This document shows, in pieces, positions 25,401 to 40,400 of a DNA stretch of 64,000 nt (the stretch's first letter is position 1; every line of letters begins with the position of its first letter). Source of the DNA: Aptenodytes patagonicus (Eukaryota; Chordata; Aves; Sphenisciformes; Spheniscidae); assembly GCF_965638725.1 (NCBI RefSeq), contig NC_134949.1, positions 15,808,951-15,872,950 of the forward strand. The letters run 5' to 3'. The notes under the pieces were generated by a model. That model worked only from the letters and a program-made list of their open reading frames with translations. It was not told the origin of the DNA and did not search any database. A program made the position numbers and the translations under genes.

Positions 25401-28400
25401 TAGACGACACTGATAGCATGGCTATGCCAACACACTGCCAATGTGGTGACAGGTACGACTTTCCAGTGATCTTGGCACACCTGCTGTGTTAGAGGGCTAT
25501 GGTCCTGCTCATTAACTTCAGTGGTGCAGGATATGGGATGAGAAAAGCCCTTTTTTTTTTTTTTTTTAAAGAGCAAATGGTTCCCTAGCATCTGTCATAC
25601 TAACTCAAAAGTTTATGTGAAGGCAAGAATGGTTTAGATTAATTTTAAGTGCAGTCTTTGATTTGCAGTACCAAAGAGCCTTCCCTAGATACTTATATCA
25701 GTTTCTAAATATCAGACTTCGTGCTGTTTCTAGATCTTAAGAAATACTCATGAAGAACTCACTGAGGTCAGCAGGTCTTGAGTTCCTTTAATATCTTCGT
25801 CAGCTTGTTTGATGGCTTTTTCAGCTGCATTTTGAGCTTTTTCAGCTTCTTCCAGTGCTGCTTTCACCATGTCTGCAGTGACCTTAACATCTGTTGCACC
25901 TTTGCTGTGGAGCAAGACTATGTTAACGCTAACAATGCTTTTACCTGGAACTGGAAAAAGAACTAGTCATACACTGCAAAGGGCCATTTTTGCCCCTTAG
26001 TGAAGGAATGAGAATCTGCATTGGGGTGAGTTTAAATTCTGCATTTTCTGATACAATGAAATTAAAGTCTCAGTCAAGCTCTTGATGATGGAAAACAGCT
26101 CATACAGAACAGCGTTGCATACCTTGCTTTTTTAGCTTCCTCCAGTAGCATTTCTGCTCTGGCAATGTCTCCAGCGCTCTGCTGCAGAATGACCTCAACA
26201 TCAGAAAGGCTTTCTATACGCTCACGAATATCTTCTGTCAGGGCTTGCAGCTGCTGGGGAGTGCTTGGCATCTCCATGTTCAGCACTTCATTAGCCACCG
26301 CCTCAATGCTATCCAGGTCAGCGCTGTCTTCTAATAGATGGACACAAATGACAAAGATGTAAGTAAAAGCTTCCCCCCCATCAAGTCTCAGTACTCAAAT
26401 TCTTGTCCAACTGCTCCCTTATGAAGGAAAATCATGGGAAAACTTCCTCCCCTGGACTTAAAGAAAATCAGGGTGTTAAAACTGCTTCCTTAGGGTGAAA
26501 CTTCCCTCTCAGGAGAGGCCCAGCAGGCACATAGGCCCTGCTGGCATAGCTCTCGGAAGCCATTTGAAGATCTCGGTGATTAGCTACACTATGCTGGGGC
26601 TGTGGGGGGGAGATGCCAGCCCACAGGAAATGAAGCCAACAGCTGCACATATAAATGTATTTGTGCTAACAGTATACTTGGCCTTGTGCAAACAGGGAAG
26701 GAATGGGTTTGCCATGCTGCTGCTTGCTAGTGAACAAGGCCCTCACTTAACCTCTACCTGCTTTCTTACAGAGAGAGAAACTCAGTTGCTGACTTCCCTC
26801 CCCTTTTAATAGTACTTTGTCTTTCTAGCCAGAACTTAGGAACACACTTGGCAAGCTACAGCAGTACAACAGCCTCAGCTGAAACGAACACAATAAGCAT
26901 GCAACAGTTTGCTCTCACTTTCCTATTGTCTTGGTTTTCTCTTGGTTCCAGATTTCATCATACACACTAAGTCTGGCTGAAAGCAGGGGGATGACACACA
27001 ACTATTGCATTACCCCTTAAGAAGATGATTCAGAGCTAAAGATAGTTTCCACAAATCCAGAATTAAAATTATTTAAATGTAAGGTTTTTACGCATTAGGA
27101 AGTCTCTAATCTGTTTAATAAGATTTCTCAGATCTTCATTGCTTCTGTCCACTTGTTCTTTTGTAGCATTGGTTTTGAGCAAAACTTCTTGCGCATTTTG
27201 TTTTGCTTCATCAGCTCTCTGTTTTGCCTCAGAAACCTAAAGAGGAAAATAGAAGGCTTGATTGCGTATTTGCTTATGCTTTAAGGCCTGCTTTAAAACA
27301 AAAATTCAGTTGGAGTCAGAGGTAACAGTAATGAGAAATGCTTTTTCTCATAAAACTCACAGAACACTCTTAAAAGCTGGCCATGATCCATACCACCAAT
27401 GCTAGTTTAAACAACTCAGGCTAATGTTTAGAGTTACCCATGAAGTTTCACTTTAGCAAGCTCCTTTTCTGAGGATCTTTACAAGCATGATGAAGTTACA
27501 CAACTGAAAAGTATTTTGAAGTAAGCCAGGCACATACTTTGTCAATTAGTGTCTAAACTTGTGTTACAACTAAAAGTGTGGGGTGTTTTGTGGTGTTTTT
27601 TTTAATATCTAACCATTGATTGGGCATATTACCATTCTGGAGAGTTGCTCAACTTCTGCTAATGCACTGAGGATGTCTCTGTCAAAATCCATGGCTTTCT
27701 GCCAGGCGTTGTGAGCTACGGTCACCAGCCCATCGCAGCCAGGTCCTCCACACTTCTTCTTTCCATCATCTGTTCGACAGTTTAAACCGCCACACTCGGA
27801 CTCGGCACAAGAGGCTCCTGCGGGAGTGCCACACGTCTGCGGAGACAGATTAGACAAGGGAAACAGTCATGGCTTTATTTCCATTGCTGAGCTGTGAGGG
27901 GGGTGGAGTAGGACACTGCTCTACCATGACAGAAACACTATGTTGTTTCTGCCCCTTGCAGTAGCATCCCAAGTACCGCAGGGAAGGAAGCTGAAGTAGA
28001 GCTGCAAGCTGGAGGTGGTTCCTGCAGCGGGTCCATGCCAGTGACTTTAATCTTTCTTCTGTGCCCCCTGCACCCTCCCGCGTTTAACTTGGTTACAAAT
28101 ATGCAGCTCCCTGATGCTGAAGTAGCTGGAGGTTATGAGGGAAGCCTTGCCTCGCTTTCATCATGCGCTTTTCCTGTACATCATCTTTCCCAGGAAAGCT
28201 GCCTTTAAGCTTTGGTTTCAAGCTGGAAGCTATTACTGTCTGTATGCCTTTTATTTGCAATCAGTCTTCACTACTGTTGGAGGAAAAAGTGGCCATCCCA
28301 AGAAGCTATTTTATAAGGAAGAAAGTGTTTGGTGCAGAGTAGTACCTTTTCCTTTGCTCTAATGCGCTAGAAATGTAATAGAAGCTGAAATGCTCCAAGT

Positions 28401-31400
28401 TGAACAGGAAACTTTTTTTCATCTCCCTTAAAAAGCTGTCCCATTCCCTTCTACCAAATGGTTGCTCTGATTTCATCTTTCCAGAACACTTTCCAATTTG
28501 TGAATTTGGCAAGGATGTGTTCCTATAGAAAATTTCAGGGTAGACTTTATTTTTTTTTTTTTAAAAGCAAAACTATTTCAGTCAGCAACACTGTACTGAG
28601 AACTACCCACTACTTGGTCAATTGTTTGGACAATGAAATCACTCAGGAGTTGTTTTAGCCAGAGGGAAAATTCGAAAAATTGGAAAGTTCTTTTCCCTTT
28701 CCACCCCACCCCTTTTGCCAAATTATAGTCACTAACTGACATACTTTGCAGCCAAAAAAACCTCTCTGGGAAAACCTAGGAGCTGTGCCAAGTTAGCTGC
28801 AGCTGGCTCCTGTGAAGTGTAAATGAGTCCCTCTTACCTGTTTGGCATGCAACCCAGCAGTAGCTAGAAAGCAAAAAGATTTTTTTTTTGGTGTCCCGTG
28901 ATTACACCTCCAAGCAACTCAGTGTTTATGGCCTTGATAAACATCTACCCAAGACTTTCAGTCCTCAAAGAACAGTTAGGCAGGAATGTAGGGGAAGGGA
29001 AGCGAAACAAAAAGATGTCTCTTTTTTTCCCTCCCGTGAAAAAAGGAGGGCTGGGGGAGTCGGGAGGGATGACCGTAGTTGTAAAGGACAGGGAACAATT
29101 CAGCGTGTGAAGAACTCATCCTCGAACACAGGCCTGGCCTGCCCAGGGGAGTTAATGAGCAGTCCCCTGCAGCCTGCCTTCATGCAGGATTGTTCTCTCA
29201 ATGCAGCTGGCCGACTTCAAAGCGAAACCGAGGGAACACCCAGCCTCTCCCAAGAAAAAGCCACCCTTGATCATATTTACAGATGAGCAGGCAGCTTCAA
29301 CAGAAAAAAATACCCTTTTGACTTCAGCTCCCTGTAAGTTCTGCTTTGTCTCAAGCACGAGGATGGGAGCGTGGTGATGCTGAGGAGGGCGGCCCATTGG
29401 CACGAGTAGAAGCGCTGCCTGGCTGGGTGCTGCACAGGCATAGCGTGTACCCTACAGAGCTGCAAAAAGGACGAGAGTAGCCTAGAGAAAGAAAGCACAT
29501 GAACTGAGGACAGGCTTAAGAGGATGGCTCTCAGTCCAGCAGACTCACTGCACTTTTCTGCATGTGGGAGCTCTGTCCACAGCAAAGGGCTTTGGGTTGG
29601 AGCCAGGGTGATGAAAAGATGGGTGCTCTGTCAGGGCTGGGAAGGGTAGAAGGGAGCGCAACGTGAAAGGCTGGTGCCTGAAAGCCAGCAGGTCTCAGAG
29701 TCCACCAATTAAACAGCTCTGTTCCAGCCCAGAAAATACGCTGTCATCCAAGAAATGTGCACTTTTCATGAACAAACTGTATCTCACACTATGAAGCTCT
29801 AAACAGTTCCTCCCCACCCGTCGCTTCTTTACAAACCCGACTTTATTTTTGCTACAGGTTTTATACCAGCGATTCTCAGCCACATACCTTCTCAGCCACT
29901 TTGGAAAGATCCAGGCTCTGCAGCTTGCCTGCGAGTTCATCCAGAAGGCGCGACTGCTCCTCTTGTTTAGCCTTGAACTGGGCCTCCTTCTCATTGATTA
30001 AGTCTTCCACTTCCTGCCGCGTTTGTGCTGACAGCTCCACGGTGCTATCGGGGTGAACAGTGGAGGCATTGACCCTCTCCTCTGCCTCCAGGGACATCTG
30101 GAAATACTTGGTGATACTATCCAAGGCTCCTGCAGAAATCAGACAGAGTTGCTCAGAAATCTGTTAAGTAACCCAAAGTATTTTATATTACGGAGGTTGG
30201 CAGATGACACATCAGGGTTAGCAATACGAGTATCAAGTTAAATGAAACGCTAGCCTTTGCAGCTATATTCAGTGCCATTGCAAGGATGACAGAGTTTGGC
30301 CTGTTGTGGGGAAAAAAAAAAAAAGTAGTTCATTTTCTTGCTTGGTTGACCGTGTGTCAAGTTTGCTGGATTTTGAAGTTAAGTCTTTCTCTGACCCTAG
30401 TGACTGAATTCTGCTTGCCCTGAAGGCAAAAGGAGATCCAGCCTTTTAGGTTTATAGGCAACAGTCTGTTTTCTAAGGATTCACTTATCCCATTAGTTCT
30501 TGTTGCTTGCCCTGGGATGTCTGGCTTATGGAGTCACTGCTTGGAAACTGGTCAGAGCTTCCCTAAAAAACAACTGCTTGATGAAAGAAGCTGATTTATG
30601 GAACTGTTAGTTTTGGATGACTCCCAGAGAGGCCTTGAGGAGGTGTGAGGGACCCCACGGGGGTGGCCACACTCTGCACCTCTGGGCAGCTTTCCTCAGC
30701 AGAGTGCCACAAGTCGTGGACTCCCCCATTCTACATCCTACTTGCCTCACTCTGTTTCCAGTGAATGTGGGATTTCACAATCTCAGACTTCCTCCAAAGC
30801 AGGAAATTAAAAAAAAAAAAATCTTTTGTTTCAAGTTGGAACGAAGTCAGCTTTCAAAATTTCCACAGAATTCGGTGACATTCCTCTTTCTCCAGCAAAT
30901 TTTGATTCGTGGGCCATTTCAGTGTGCCAATGGGCAGGCAAGGCTTGGGTGGCTTGGAAGAACTGAGCCGTTAGAGCGTGCTTTTAGTCACCAAGAAAGA
31001 CCCAGGTAGTTTTTCCAACCAGAAACAGCAATTTAACAGACTGGGGAGAGCAAGGGAGATGTCCAGGTGTATCTTGGAATCTGCCGCACTTTCAGCTGTT
31101 GTGTCTCATCTAAAATATATTAATCAAGAGCCTTTAAGACAACTCTGTGCCCCAAGAACTTGAGCCGGCTTTGCAATGGGCAGTGGGGGAGAGAGGGGCT
31201 AAGGGGGCAAAACAAAATTCCTGCTGCATCAGCAACTCTGCTAATGCAAAGAAAGAAGTTGCCCTCCTAGGAACTGTGTTTTATTACAAGTTAGAAGATT
31301 AACCTGGTATTTAAAACCATGCACTAATTAAATCTTTGGCCACCCCACTGCTTTCTCCCCCTCCCTGCGACACTTACCCCGAACATCAGAGATCTTGATG

Positions 31401-34400
31401 AACTCTAGCTGTTCTGCAAGCTCTTTCACGACATGGTCTAGGCTTTTGGCATCTGTCTCCAGCACGCTCACATCAGTGTCTGTGCTATTGCTCTTCACTG
31501 CTAAGGCTGACAGGTTTTCTTCTATGTCGGCTATCTTAACTGTAACATCTGCTGTCAGCTTTCTGTAAAACAGAGGCACAGGTCTCAGCCAGGGGAGGAG
31601 AAAGGGTTGTAAGCCTCGGTGCTTCACCTCACTGAAGAGTGGTGGTTAGAGCCATGCTGAGCTTCTCCCACGGCAGGACCTGTCCTCCCTCAGTGGAGCT
31701 CTAAGTGATTTGTAACAACATGCCTACCTAGCATACTGTTTTGTTTCCTTTATCATACAAAACTACTTTTTAATCTACAGCATGTTTATAAACTCAAAGC
31801 ACCAAATTGCTCAGAAAACAGCTGCTTTGTGTAAGAGTAACTGGAGGCAGATTCCAGAGGACTGGTGTAATGCTCTTGTATCATGGCAACTGCATAGGTC
31901 AGAGTTGACTACTATGATCCATACATAATTTGCTTCCCATCCCACACAGCTACAAATGCAGTTTTGATTACTGCGAGCTCATGGGACAGATTTGAACTTC
32001 AGGAAGTGGGGCGGGGGGGGGAAGCCTTAGTTTTAACACAATGGATTCTTTTAACTCATCTGTAAAGATCCCTCCTCACCAGCCGTTTCTCTAGGACTAT
32101 GAAGGAAAACCTCCTGCCCCCAGCATTCAGCATGGCCTCAATGAGCCACAGAGCAGGCTTTAGCTAGTGGGATAACCCTAAAAGGAAAGGCAAGTGTATG
32201 TTACACATCAATGCTGCTGTGGAACAGAAGTGGGCATAGGAAGCTATTCCCATCCATGGTGATCCCACCAATCCCAGTGTTTCCTCATTCTGAAAGAATC
32301 AGGCAGTATTTAAGCTCTGTGATCAATTTACAGCTCTCTCAATAGCCCAACAGCCTGTTGTTTTCCAGGAGTCCTTCAAAGCCCAGGCAGCCAGAGAGGA
32401 GCAAGAACAGATACATATATGTATGTCAGGGAAAAGCAGCTCCTCAGCTGCTCTGCCCTCCCTCAGTACACACAGAGGCCAAATGCAGCAGCAACCCCCC
32501 AGCTCTCCAGCTGGAGAGGGGGAGCTGCAGGGCACAAGTGTATCCCTAATTGAGACATTTGTGCTTTAATCCTCGCCCCTTCGCTTTGTGCAGTCCCCTT
32601 TACAAAGCACAAGCAAGCTCGAGCAGTTGCACACAGGGCTAGAAAGCATTTGTAATCCTACTTGATGTTAAAGTGCCCCACATCCAAAAGCACAAACTAC
32701 CATCTTTTGTATACTTAGCCCTAAAACAAAATACAAGGCTCCTACCCCGAGAAAAATGGAAACAATCCTTGTTTTAAAGCTGGTGCTTACACACACACAC
32801 ACTCAAGAGTGCAGAAAGGAGCCCAAGTTTCCAACTCATCGGCTACACACTGAAATCCAGGAATTTAATCTCTCCCCTCTTCATTCTCTCATGTAATAGC
32901 AGTGTTTGTCCTTTGCCCCGGGGGAGCACAAGGCAAGCGTGAGTGGCTCCGCAGTAATTAGCTGCCTGGTGCACAGTGGGAGCAGGACAACCCCTGCCCA
33001 GAGCATGGTAGGTATGCTGCTCCTACCTTCCCCAGCCAGGTTTCCACTCGTGGGATGATGCTCACTGCCAGCACTGGGCATGGTGAGGTGCTCCACCAGC
33101 ACTAGGAGCCGCAGCGTACCTTGCCCAGCTGGAGGAGCAGAACTGGGGTGTCCTCAGCTCAGCGTGTGGGCATCAGTCACTCAAGTAAATCCCAGCTCGC
33201 TGGCTCTCCCACTCCTTCCCACACTAGACTTACCCACATAACTGTGACTGTACTCACTCTGCTTCCTCAAAGAGATTCCCAATGTTCTTCAGGGGCTCAG
33301 CAGCTGGATTTTGAGTGATGATGGTTTTAATTTCACTGAGCTTCTCCTCCAGGGTGTTGAGTGTCTGCTGGTATGGGCCAGTGACTCCAGTGATTTTGAG
33401 GGCATTAGCCCTATCCAGGAACTGCTGGGTCCTATTAGCCAGCTCGCTGATGATCACGTCCCAGAGGGCAAAGCACTGGTGGCATGGCACACAGTTGGGG
33501 AAGAAGCCCGAGTAGCCCCGGGAGCACTTGTCGCAGCGCGGCCCTTCCACCCCTTCATTGCAGATGCACTGCCCAGTGGCACGGTCGCATTGCGGGGTCT
33601 GGATGCCACGAGGGTTGCAATCACAAGCTGGAAGGAGAAAAAGGCATGCGTGAAGGCTACAGTGAAGGAAATGATGTTGACATTGGCAGGGAGAGAAAAA
33701 AATAATTCAACCAGTTGTAATGAAGTAGGGAAATGAGTATCGAAGTGGTCTGTGTCTGGCTTATAATCAGCTAATTATGGATGTGTCTGCTTGGGTATGG
33801 GGAAACCAGGGCTGAGTGTGGAAGGGGAGAGAGACAAGGAAATAACGCTAGGGGAGACCAGGATTTGCACGTCTCAGAAACAGGCACAATAATGGAGCAA
33901 GGATGGACACTTCTTGCAATGTTTGGATGTCAGTTGGATAGCAATTGAAGACAAAGATCCCAGTTTCACTCCTACAATGAAGAGTAAGTAGAGTAAGGCT
34001 TTCCAGATGGGAAAAGAAACAACAGGCAGGCACGTAGCAGAGGGGTTTAAGAGCAAAACATGAGTGAAATAGAAAAAGTGAACAAGGAACAACCATTTAC
34101 TGTCTTCTCCACCACAGGAGTAGGGGTCAACTGAGGAATCCAGCAGACCAAAAAAAATCAACCTCCCTCCCCTGCACCTCCCACAAACAGCACAATAAAA
34201 GGAGATAGCTGATTACAGCGCACTTAGTTAAGCGGTGGAGCTCCCTACCACAAGACACCATGGGTGCTAAAAGCTGAGGTGGCTTCAAAGAAGTACATGA
34301 CAAATTTATGGAGTAACAGCCCTGGAGAGATCTTCTGTGCAGAGGTACAGGGCCTGGCTCGGGATGTGCTCCTGCCACAGATGGTGGGAAAACATTCACA

Positions 34401-37400
34401 ACATGCATCGAGGAGCCTGGCACCGGTCTGACGTTTTGGGTATACAGAAAATGGGAAAAAAAAAAAAATCGGGCAGTGAAAAGTAGAATAGAACAAAGAA
34501 TGTGGTCATGGGCAGCCCTGTCTGAGGGAGAACAGAGGTGTCTTCTACAATATGGGTGCTAACGACCAAGAGCCTACACGCTGCTTGTCAACCTCAAGTG
34601 GGAGTGAGGACAATTAACAGATTTTTTATTTTTTAATTATTTCACACTTTGAGCACCAACTCAGGAGTTAGTATTCACACCTTCCTGAAATGGACTTTCA
34701 TTCTTACTTTGGTAACTGTGAACACCTACCTATCTTTATATGCTAGTCAGGTAAGACCCAGGGGCTCCAGGTGGTTGCCAAACTGGAGTGATAAGGTTTG
34801 GGCAACATCCTTTTTTAACAAGCTTTTAGAATAAAGATGCACTTCTTTGGCACTAACCTGCCATGAAGAGAAGTTACTCAACTTACTGATGCACGGTCAT
34901 TTCTAAAAGCACAGACACACTTTGTACACAATAACGCTATCAGGAGAAGCGTTACCATGCAGCAGGGCTGCCACTTGACCTCTCCTCCTCCTTAATTATG
35001 CAGGCAGCAGCAGAGGAAATTACTAACCTGCAAAGCTTTTAATAAAGGGATGGCAGCAAAGAACAAAAAGAGAGGCCTTGAAAATAGGCCGGTCATCTAT
35101 CTAACATTGTGGCAGAGTACACCCGAAGCAGGTCAAGCACACATTCCTTAAACAGGAAAAGTACTGCGATACCTGATAAAAGCCTTCACTTACACATCCA
35201 TTTACCAGGCATCCTTGAAGGAGGTTAATGGCTCAAAAAGGTCCATAAATCAATTCACACACCCCAAGCACATGCCCCCTTGAAAAAAGGGCAAAACACA
35301 AAGCTGTTTTCAAGACTGTACATTGTTTGCTTCAATGCCAAAACACAGTGGTGGTCTTCAGTTCAAAAATTACACAAAGAGCCTCAGCAGAACAAATCGC
35401 TCCTCAACAAAATGCCTTTCTTGTACAATGAGAATATGATAGGCAAGAGACAAAAATAACTTCTGCTGCCTGCACAATTGAGCAAAATGGTCCTTTGTTC
35501 TTTGAATTATACCCTGACATGGAGAGAGACATCGAAAGTGCTTAAGTAGTCAACTCACCATGGAATACGTTCCCTGCAGGCAAAGCTTCGAGTTCCTGTT
35601 TGAAGGAGGTCAGTTAACACCTTCTGTCAACTAATAAGGCCCTCAGTATAATGACGAATTGTCCAAATTCCTCTGCACAGAAAGAGGCTACACGGCATGC
35701 CGTTTTTCTGAAAGATCCTGAGATCTGATCAAGTTACATGAATACTTGCTGCTGGCAAATCAGATCACTATATTTACTTGCGGATTTAAAAAGCTTAAAG
35801 TGAAAAAACCCACCCCATGTTGGTAATTCTACTCCTGAATACCTTGCATGCTCAGGAAAGGCAGATGACATGGCTTTAGTAGCATTTACATGGTGATGTG
35901 GATTCCAAAATCTCTGGAGTCAGAAAATGCTGGAGAAGGGGAGAGGAGAATTTAAGTACTAACTAGTTTGCAAAGTGAAAACCCAAACTCCATGGCTGCC
36001 TGTTGGGAGATGGTAAAGAGCAAAGAAGTAATTTATTCTAAATACAGCACAACAGTTGGAAGAATCATCACATTTCTAGAATTCTACAAAACTTCCAAAC
36101 TGAGCTTTGTGGGACCCATGAGAAAATTGTACAACATTACTGTGGGTTATTTATCCAGTTTAGGATTCTCTATCAAGCCCAGAAGCAGGCAATGCTGGCT
36201 CTGCATTACTTCAGTACGGTGAATCCAACATACAGAAAATGGCTTTCAAAAGGGCTGGTTTCACACTTGCTCTTTCTTTGTGATCTTCCAAAGTCATTAA
36301 CTGTGCACAGGACCACACCAGTTTTCAAACCAAAAGGTAAAACTGAAGATAATTTTATCTCTATTTGTAAGTAAAATCACATAGTTTAAAGGAAAACAAG
36401 AAAAAGCCTCCCTCAGAACTGGAATAGGAAGATTCCAGTAGATTTTATTTTCTTTCCATTTTGAAAATTTGGGAGGCATGTCTACATGTTGGTGGTACGG
36501 TCTCTCTAGCTACAGCCCTCGGACAACTCCTTACTGTGGCACTGACCGAAACATTTTTTAAATTCTCAGAAAAGCATCACTGCTCCTCTTACAGCTCACA
36601 TCCTGTGAGCAAACCTTTTATCTCACAAATGACACGTGCATGCCAGTGTTTGGCTACATGCGATCTTCTCTTTTAGAGTCTAGATGACCTTAGCCAAGCG
36701 CTTCAGCCACAGTTGAAATCATCTCTGTTCCTCACTAGAGTCAGTTTCTGAGTGCTGCTATGAGATGCTGGGTTCCAATTTCCGGACACCACATTAATAA
36801 CTAAATTTGGCCAGCCAGAAACCCACAGAAACTGCTCTTCTGCCCTCCAAGGCCATGTGGAACAGGACCTCCACTATCTCCAGTGCCTTTAGTGGAGGAG
36901 TCCTGTATCCTGTGCCCTGGCCACCACCAACTGGCTATTTCACACCCTGGCACAGAGCACATCCAAGGCCCTTGCAAAGAGCATCTTCCCTTTACAGCAT
37001 GGCGGGGATCAAACCCTCAACTGACTTCAGCTGTGATGACTTCTCACGAGGAGGTAAGCAAGCCCGGGACAAGATCATATAAAGCCTTCTAGGTAGTGAG
37101 GAGCGCCTTGAACACTGTGGGCCACCAGGCAAATAGATCAGTGCACAGGTTTTACTTCTTTGCCTCATGCAACGCCTGCTTACCAAGCACTCGCTGGCTT
37201 CAGTCTCTGTGGTGAGTGCACGCACATCTCATGATGGTGCGTGCACATCCATAAAAGGATTCATGTGACACTTGATTATCACCGCCAATGAACTGGGATG
37301 TGAAAACAGGAGACGCCTTGATTCCCATCACCTGCTAGAAACAGAGTAAACACTGTGCCAGAATGATCCAGCATGTCATGCCCAGCATCGTGTTTGCCCG

Positions 37401-40400
37401 AAGGACCCCAGTATCACATCTAGCCACAGTGGAGTTCTCACTCCTCTACCACCTCCTTCATTAATGTCCAACTATTCCTACAGCCACCATGTGAGCCTAC
37501 TCCTATGCAGTCCCGTGCTAATGATGCTGTTACAGCAGTTTTGCTTCTGATGTACTCAAACAGGCTAATGCAAACACAATCTTCAAAGTATAGCTTGGCT
37601 CTGGAGATTTCGGCTCTAACCAGCACACTCTTAAATCTGATAGCACACTTGAGTAGCTGTAACACATCTAATTTTAGCATATGGCTGGTTAATCCAATTT
37701 TCTCCAAGAACAACAAGAAACATGCAGGCACATCTAGGGATGCAGAAGTGTTTCAGATATTATCCAGCAGCTAGCAATGGCTTTATACTCCACCTAACAT
37801 AGTATCTGTTGAATAGGGAGGGAAAGACATGAAGTCCTGTAAGCTCTTTTTAAATGCCTTACCTATGCTTACGTGACTAGAAATTGGGAAAAGTGGTTCA
37901 TTTTGCACTGTGAAACCACACAGATGCTGAGTTTACTGCAAGACATTTAGATGCCTTAACCAGTTTGGGTTGGAAATGGCCTTCAAGACAAATGGTTGAT
38001 TCCTCTCCCTTCATACAGAGGAGTGGACGAAGGCCAGGGTGAAGGGCTGCAAGTTAACACCGACAGGGCTGCTTACTTCAAAGATCAGTTAGACAGGGAT
38101 CAAATCTGTCCCCGGGTAAGCAGAGCAGGACACTGCAGTACCTCCCATAGAAAATATAGCAGAGGAAAATAAGTTTTTTTAAATAATTGGTCAAAGATCT
38201 GAGGGTTTTCAAAGGAGCATTTACTAAGTTAAACAATAGGTTTCTGTTTCGAAATGTCATTTTGGAACTGGGTGTATTGTTTTCTTTAATTGAGTGTTTA
38301 ACTCAATCAGACATTCTTCTGTGGCATACTCGGACTTAAGTGAAATCACATTTTTGACAGGAAAATTTTCTAGCCAAATTCTTCAGTCAGGACCTGCTGA
38401 TTAGCAACTTATGACTACAAAAGATTGTAGCTGCATCTATTCACAAACACATGTGCACGCACACAGAGTATCCATGAGTAATTTTTATACCACCGTGATC
38501 AATGCATTTCTCTTTCAGTAATGTTTTTTTCCTGATCTTAAAGAAAAAAGTAACACTCATACATGTTTATTGAATGTAGTCTTGTAGAAACCTAAGGGGA
38601 GAAATCCCAAAGAAGTAAGCGACTAGCTCAAGTCGTTTGCTTCAAGCTCATAAGGATCTATGAACCACTTTATCTTTCACTTACTCTGACAGCTCTGCTA
38701 CCTTTCCCTCTGATTTTAAATATTTAGAACTCACTTCCATTTGAGCTACTGTAATTTAATATATGCCATATTTGCATATCACTTAATTTAAACTAAGGTG
38801 TGTCAGAGCAGTTCATACTACAGCCAAGACAATATAATGGATGCCGAAAGGGCTGTATGAAGATCAGTCTGTTTAATGTCTTATTGCAGGATGCTAGGAA
38901 CAAGCGAGTGTCATACATCGTCCTACACAGAACAGAAATCATTTTTGCAGAAGTATTTTCTTTACTGCTTGAGATCGGGGTCGGAGAGCATCAAATGTTT
39001 AACTCCTCCACAGCAAAAAAACAAAGGGTTTGTTCAAACATGATTTCCTGGCATCATTTCCCGGTGGTAGTGAGGCACTATGATGATAAAACCAGTCAGC
39101 AATTTGTAAGGTTGAAAGTTTTGCAGAGCTAGCAAATTTCTTCTGAATAATCAGCTATTGATTCAAATTAACCTGTAAGCATATTGCTAACTCCTCAGCG
39201 TTATGATTTTCAGTATGAGTGTTAAGATAAGATCCCAGCCTAGAATTACTAGAGTTGTGCTGCATTTTAACATGCTAGCAGACCTTGCCAAAAGGGCAAT
39301 TTTCTGGAAACAATCAATATACATTACAATATTTTAAGACCACCGGTCAATTGAAATTATGAAACTCAAAGCGAAAATTGTATTTCCTTTAGCATAGAAT
39401 TTGTCTGACTTCCTTTAGACACTTATCACAGAAGGAAAAGAAACATCTGTTAATCTTTCTCTCCACACCATAAACACCTCCTATAAAAGCAGCCTACATG
39501 ACTAGTTTAAGACCCAGGTGTTAAATTAAGATTACGAAACCTATTCTTAAATGGCAATGGAGTAATTTTCAGTGAACAGATGTTTCGGCACCAGGTACAT
39601 AACAAAGACTAAAAACTGAGAAAAACAACTTTCTGCCAATGTCTGCAATGAGTATTTGATAAAAACATGACTTTTTTTCATCTTAGTTCAATTAAATTGT
39701 TTTTTTACAATAGGGCTTGATACTCAAATCCAACACAGAAAAATATTGACAAAGGTACGCTTCTTGTAAAGGGGAGATAGCAATACAACCTAACTTTCAA
39801 TCTCATACAATGCCTTTTACTAACTGCACTCTGTTCTGTTTGTTCAATTAAACAGTGATGATAGTAAAATTGTCATCTCCTTTATATATGAAACACATAA
39901 ACTTTAAATATCTACCGCGCAAGGGCATTGTTCGAGCTGCCTCTGCAGCCACACCATATCTCAGAGGCTTCCTGGGAGCCTGGAGCTTCCTACCAGAAAT
40001 GTGCTTTGCGGGCTGAAGTCGGCGCAGAGCTCAGCATGCCGAGTCCTGCATTTGGGTTGCCAGGCTTTGGAAAAGCTCCAGCAGAATGCCTAGGAGACTC
40101 GAGTTTGATGAAATCTGTAATCCTTTTATTTACTACCTTAGCAAGGATTTTTACGCACATGCACACATTCACGTGCAGGCTTGTGTAGAGCTGCATATAG
40201 CTCATAGATGAAGCAACAGCCAGAAGAGTCCTGTAAAGGGGGGGGCATTCACGTGCAGGCTTGTGTAGAGCTGCATATAGCTCATAGATGAAGCAACAGC
40301 CGGAAGAGTCCTGTAAAGGGGCTGGCACTGCCCCCCGAGCAGATGATGCTCACTGCACAGCTCCTGCTCTCTGTAATCCTCATAGGGACCTGCACAAGGC

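Noticed and set aside
33254-33550. Separate laminin-like small gene (98 codons)
   Set aside because: It is the internal part of the large LAMB1 exon 33258-33627, beginning at an internal Met.
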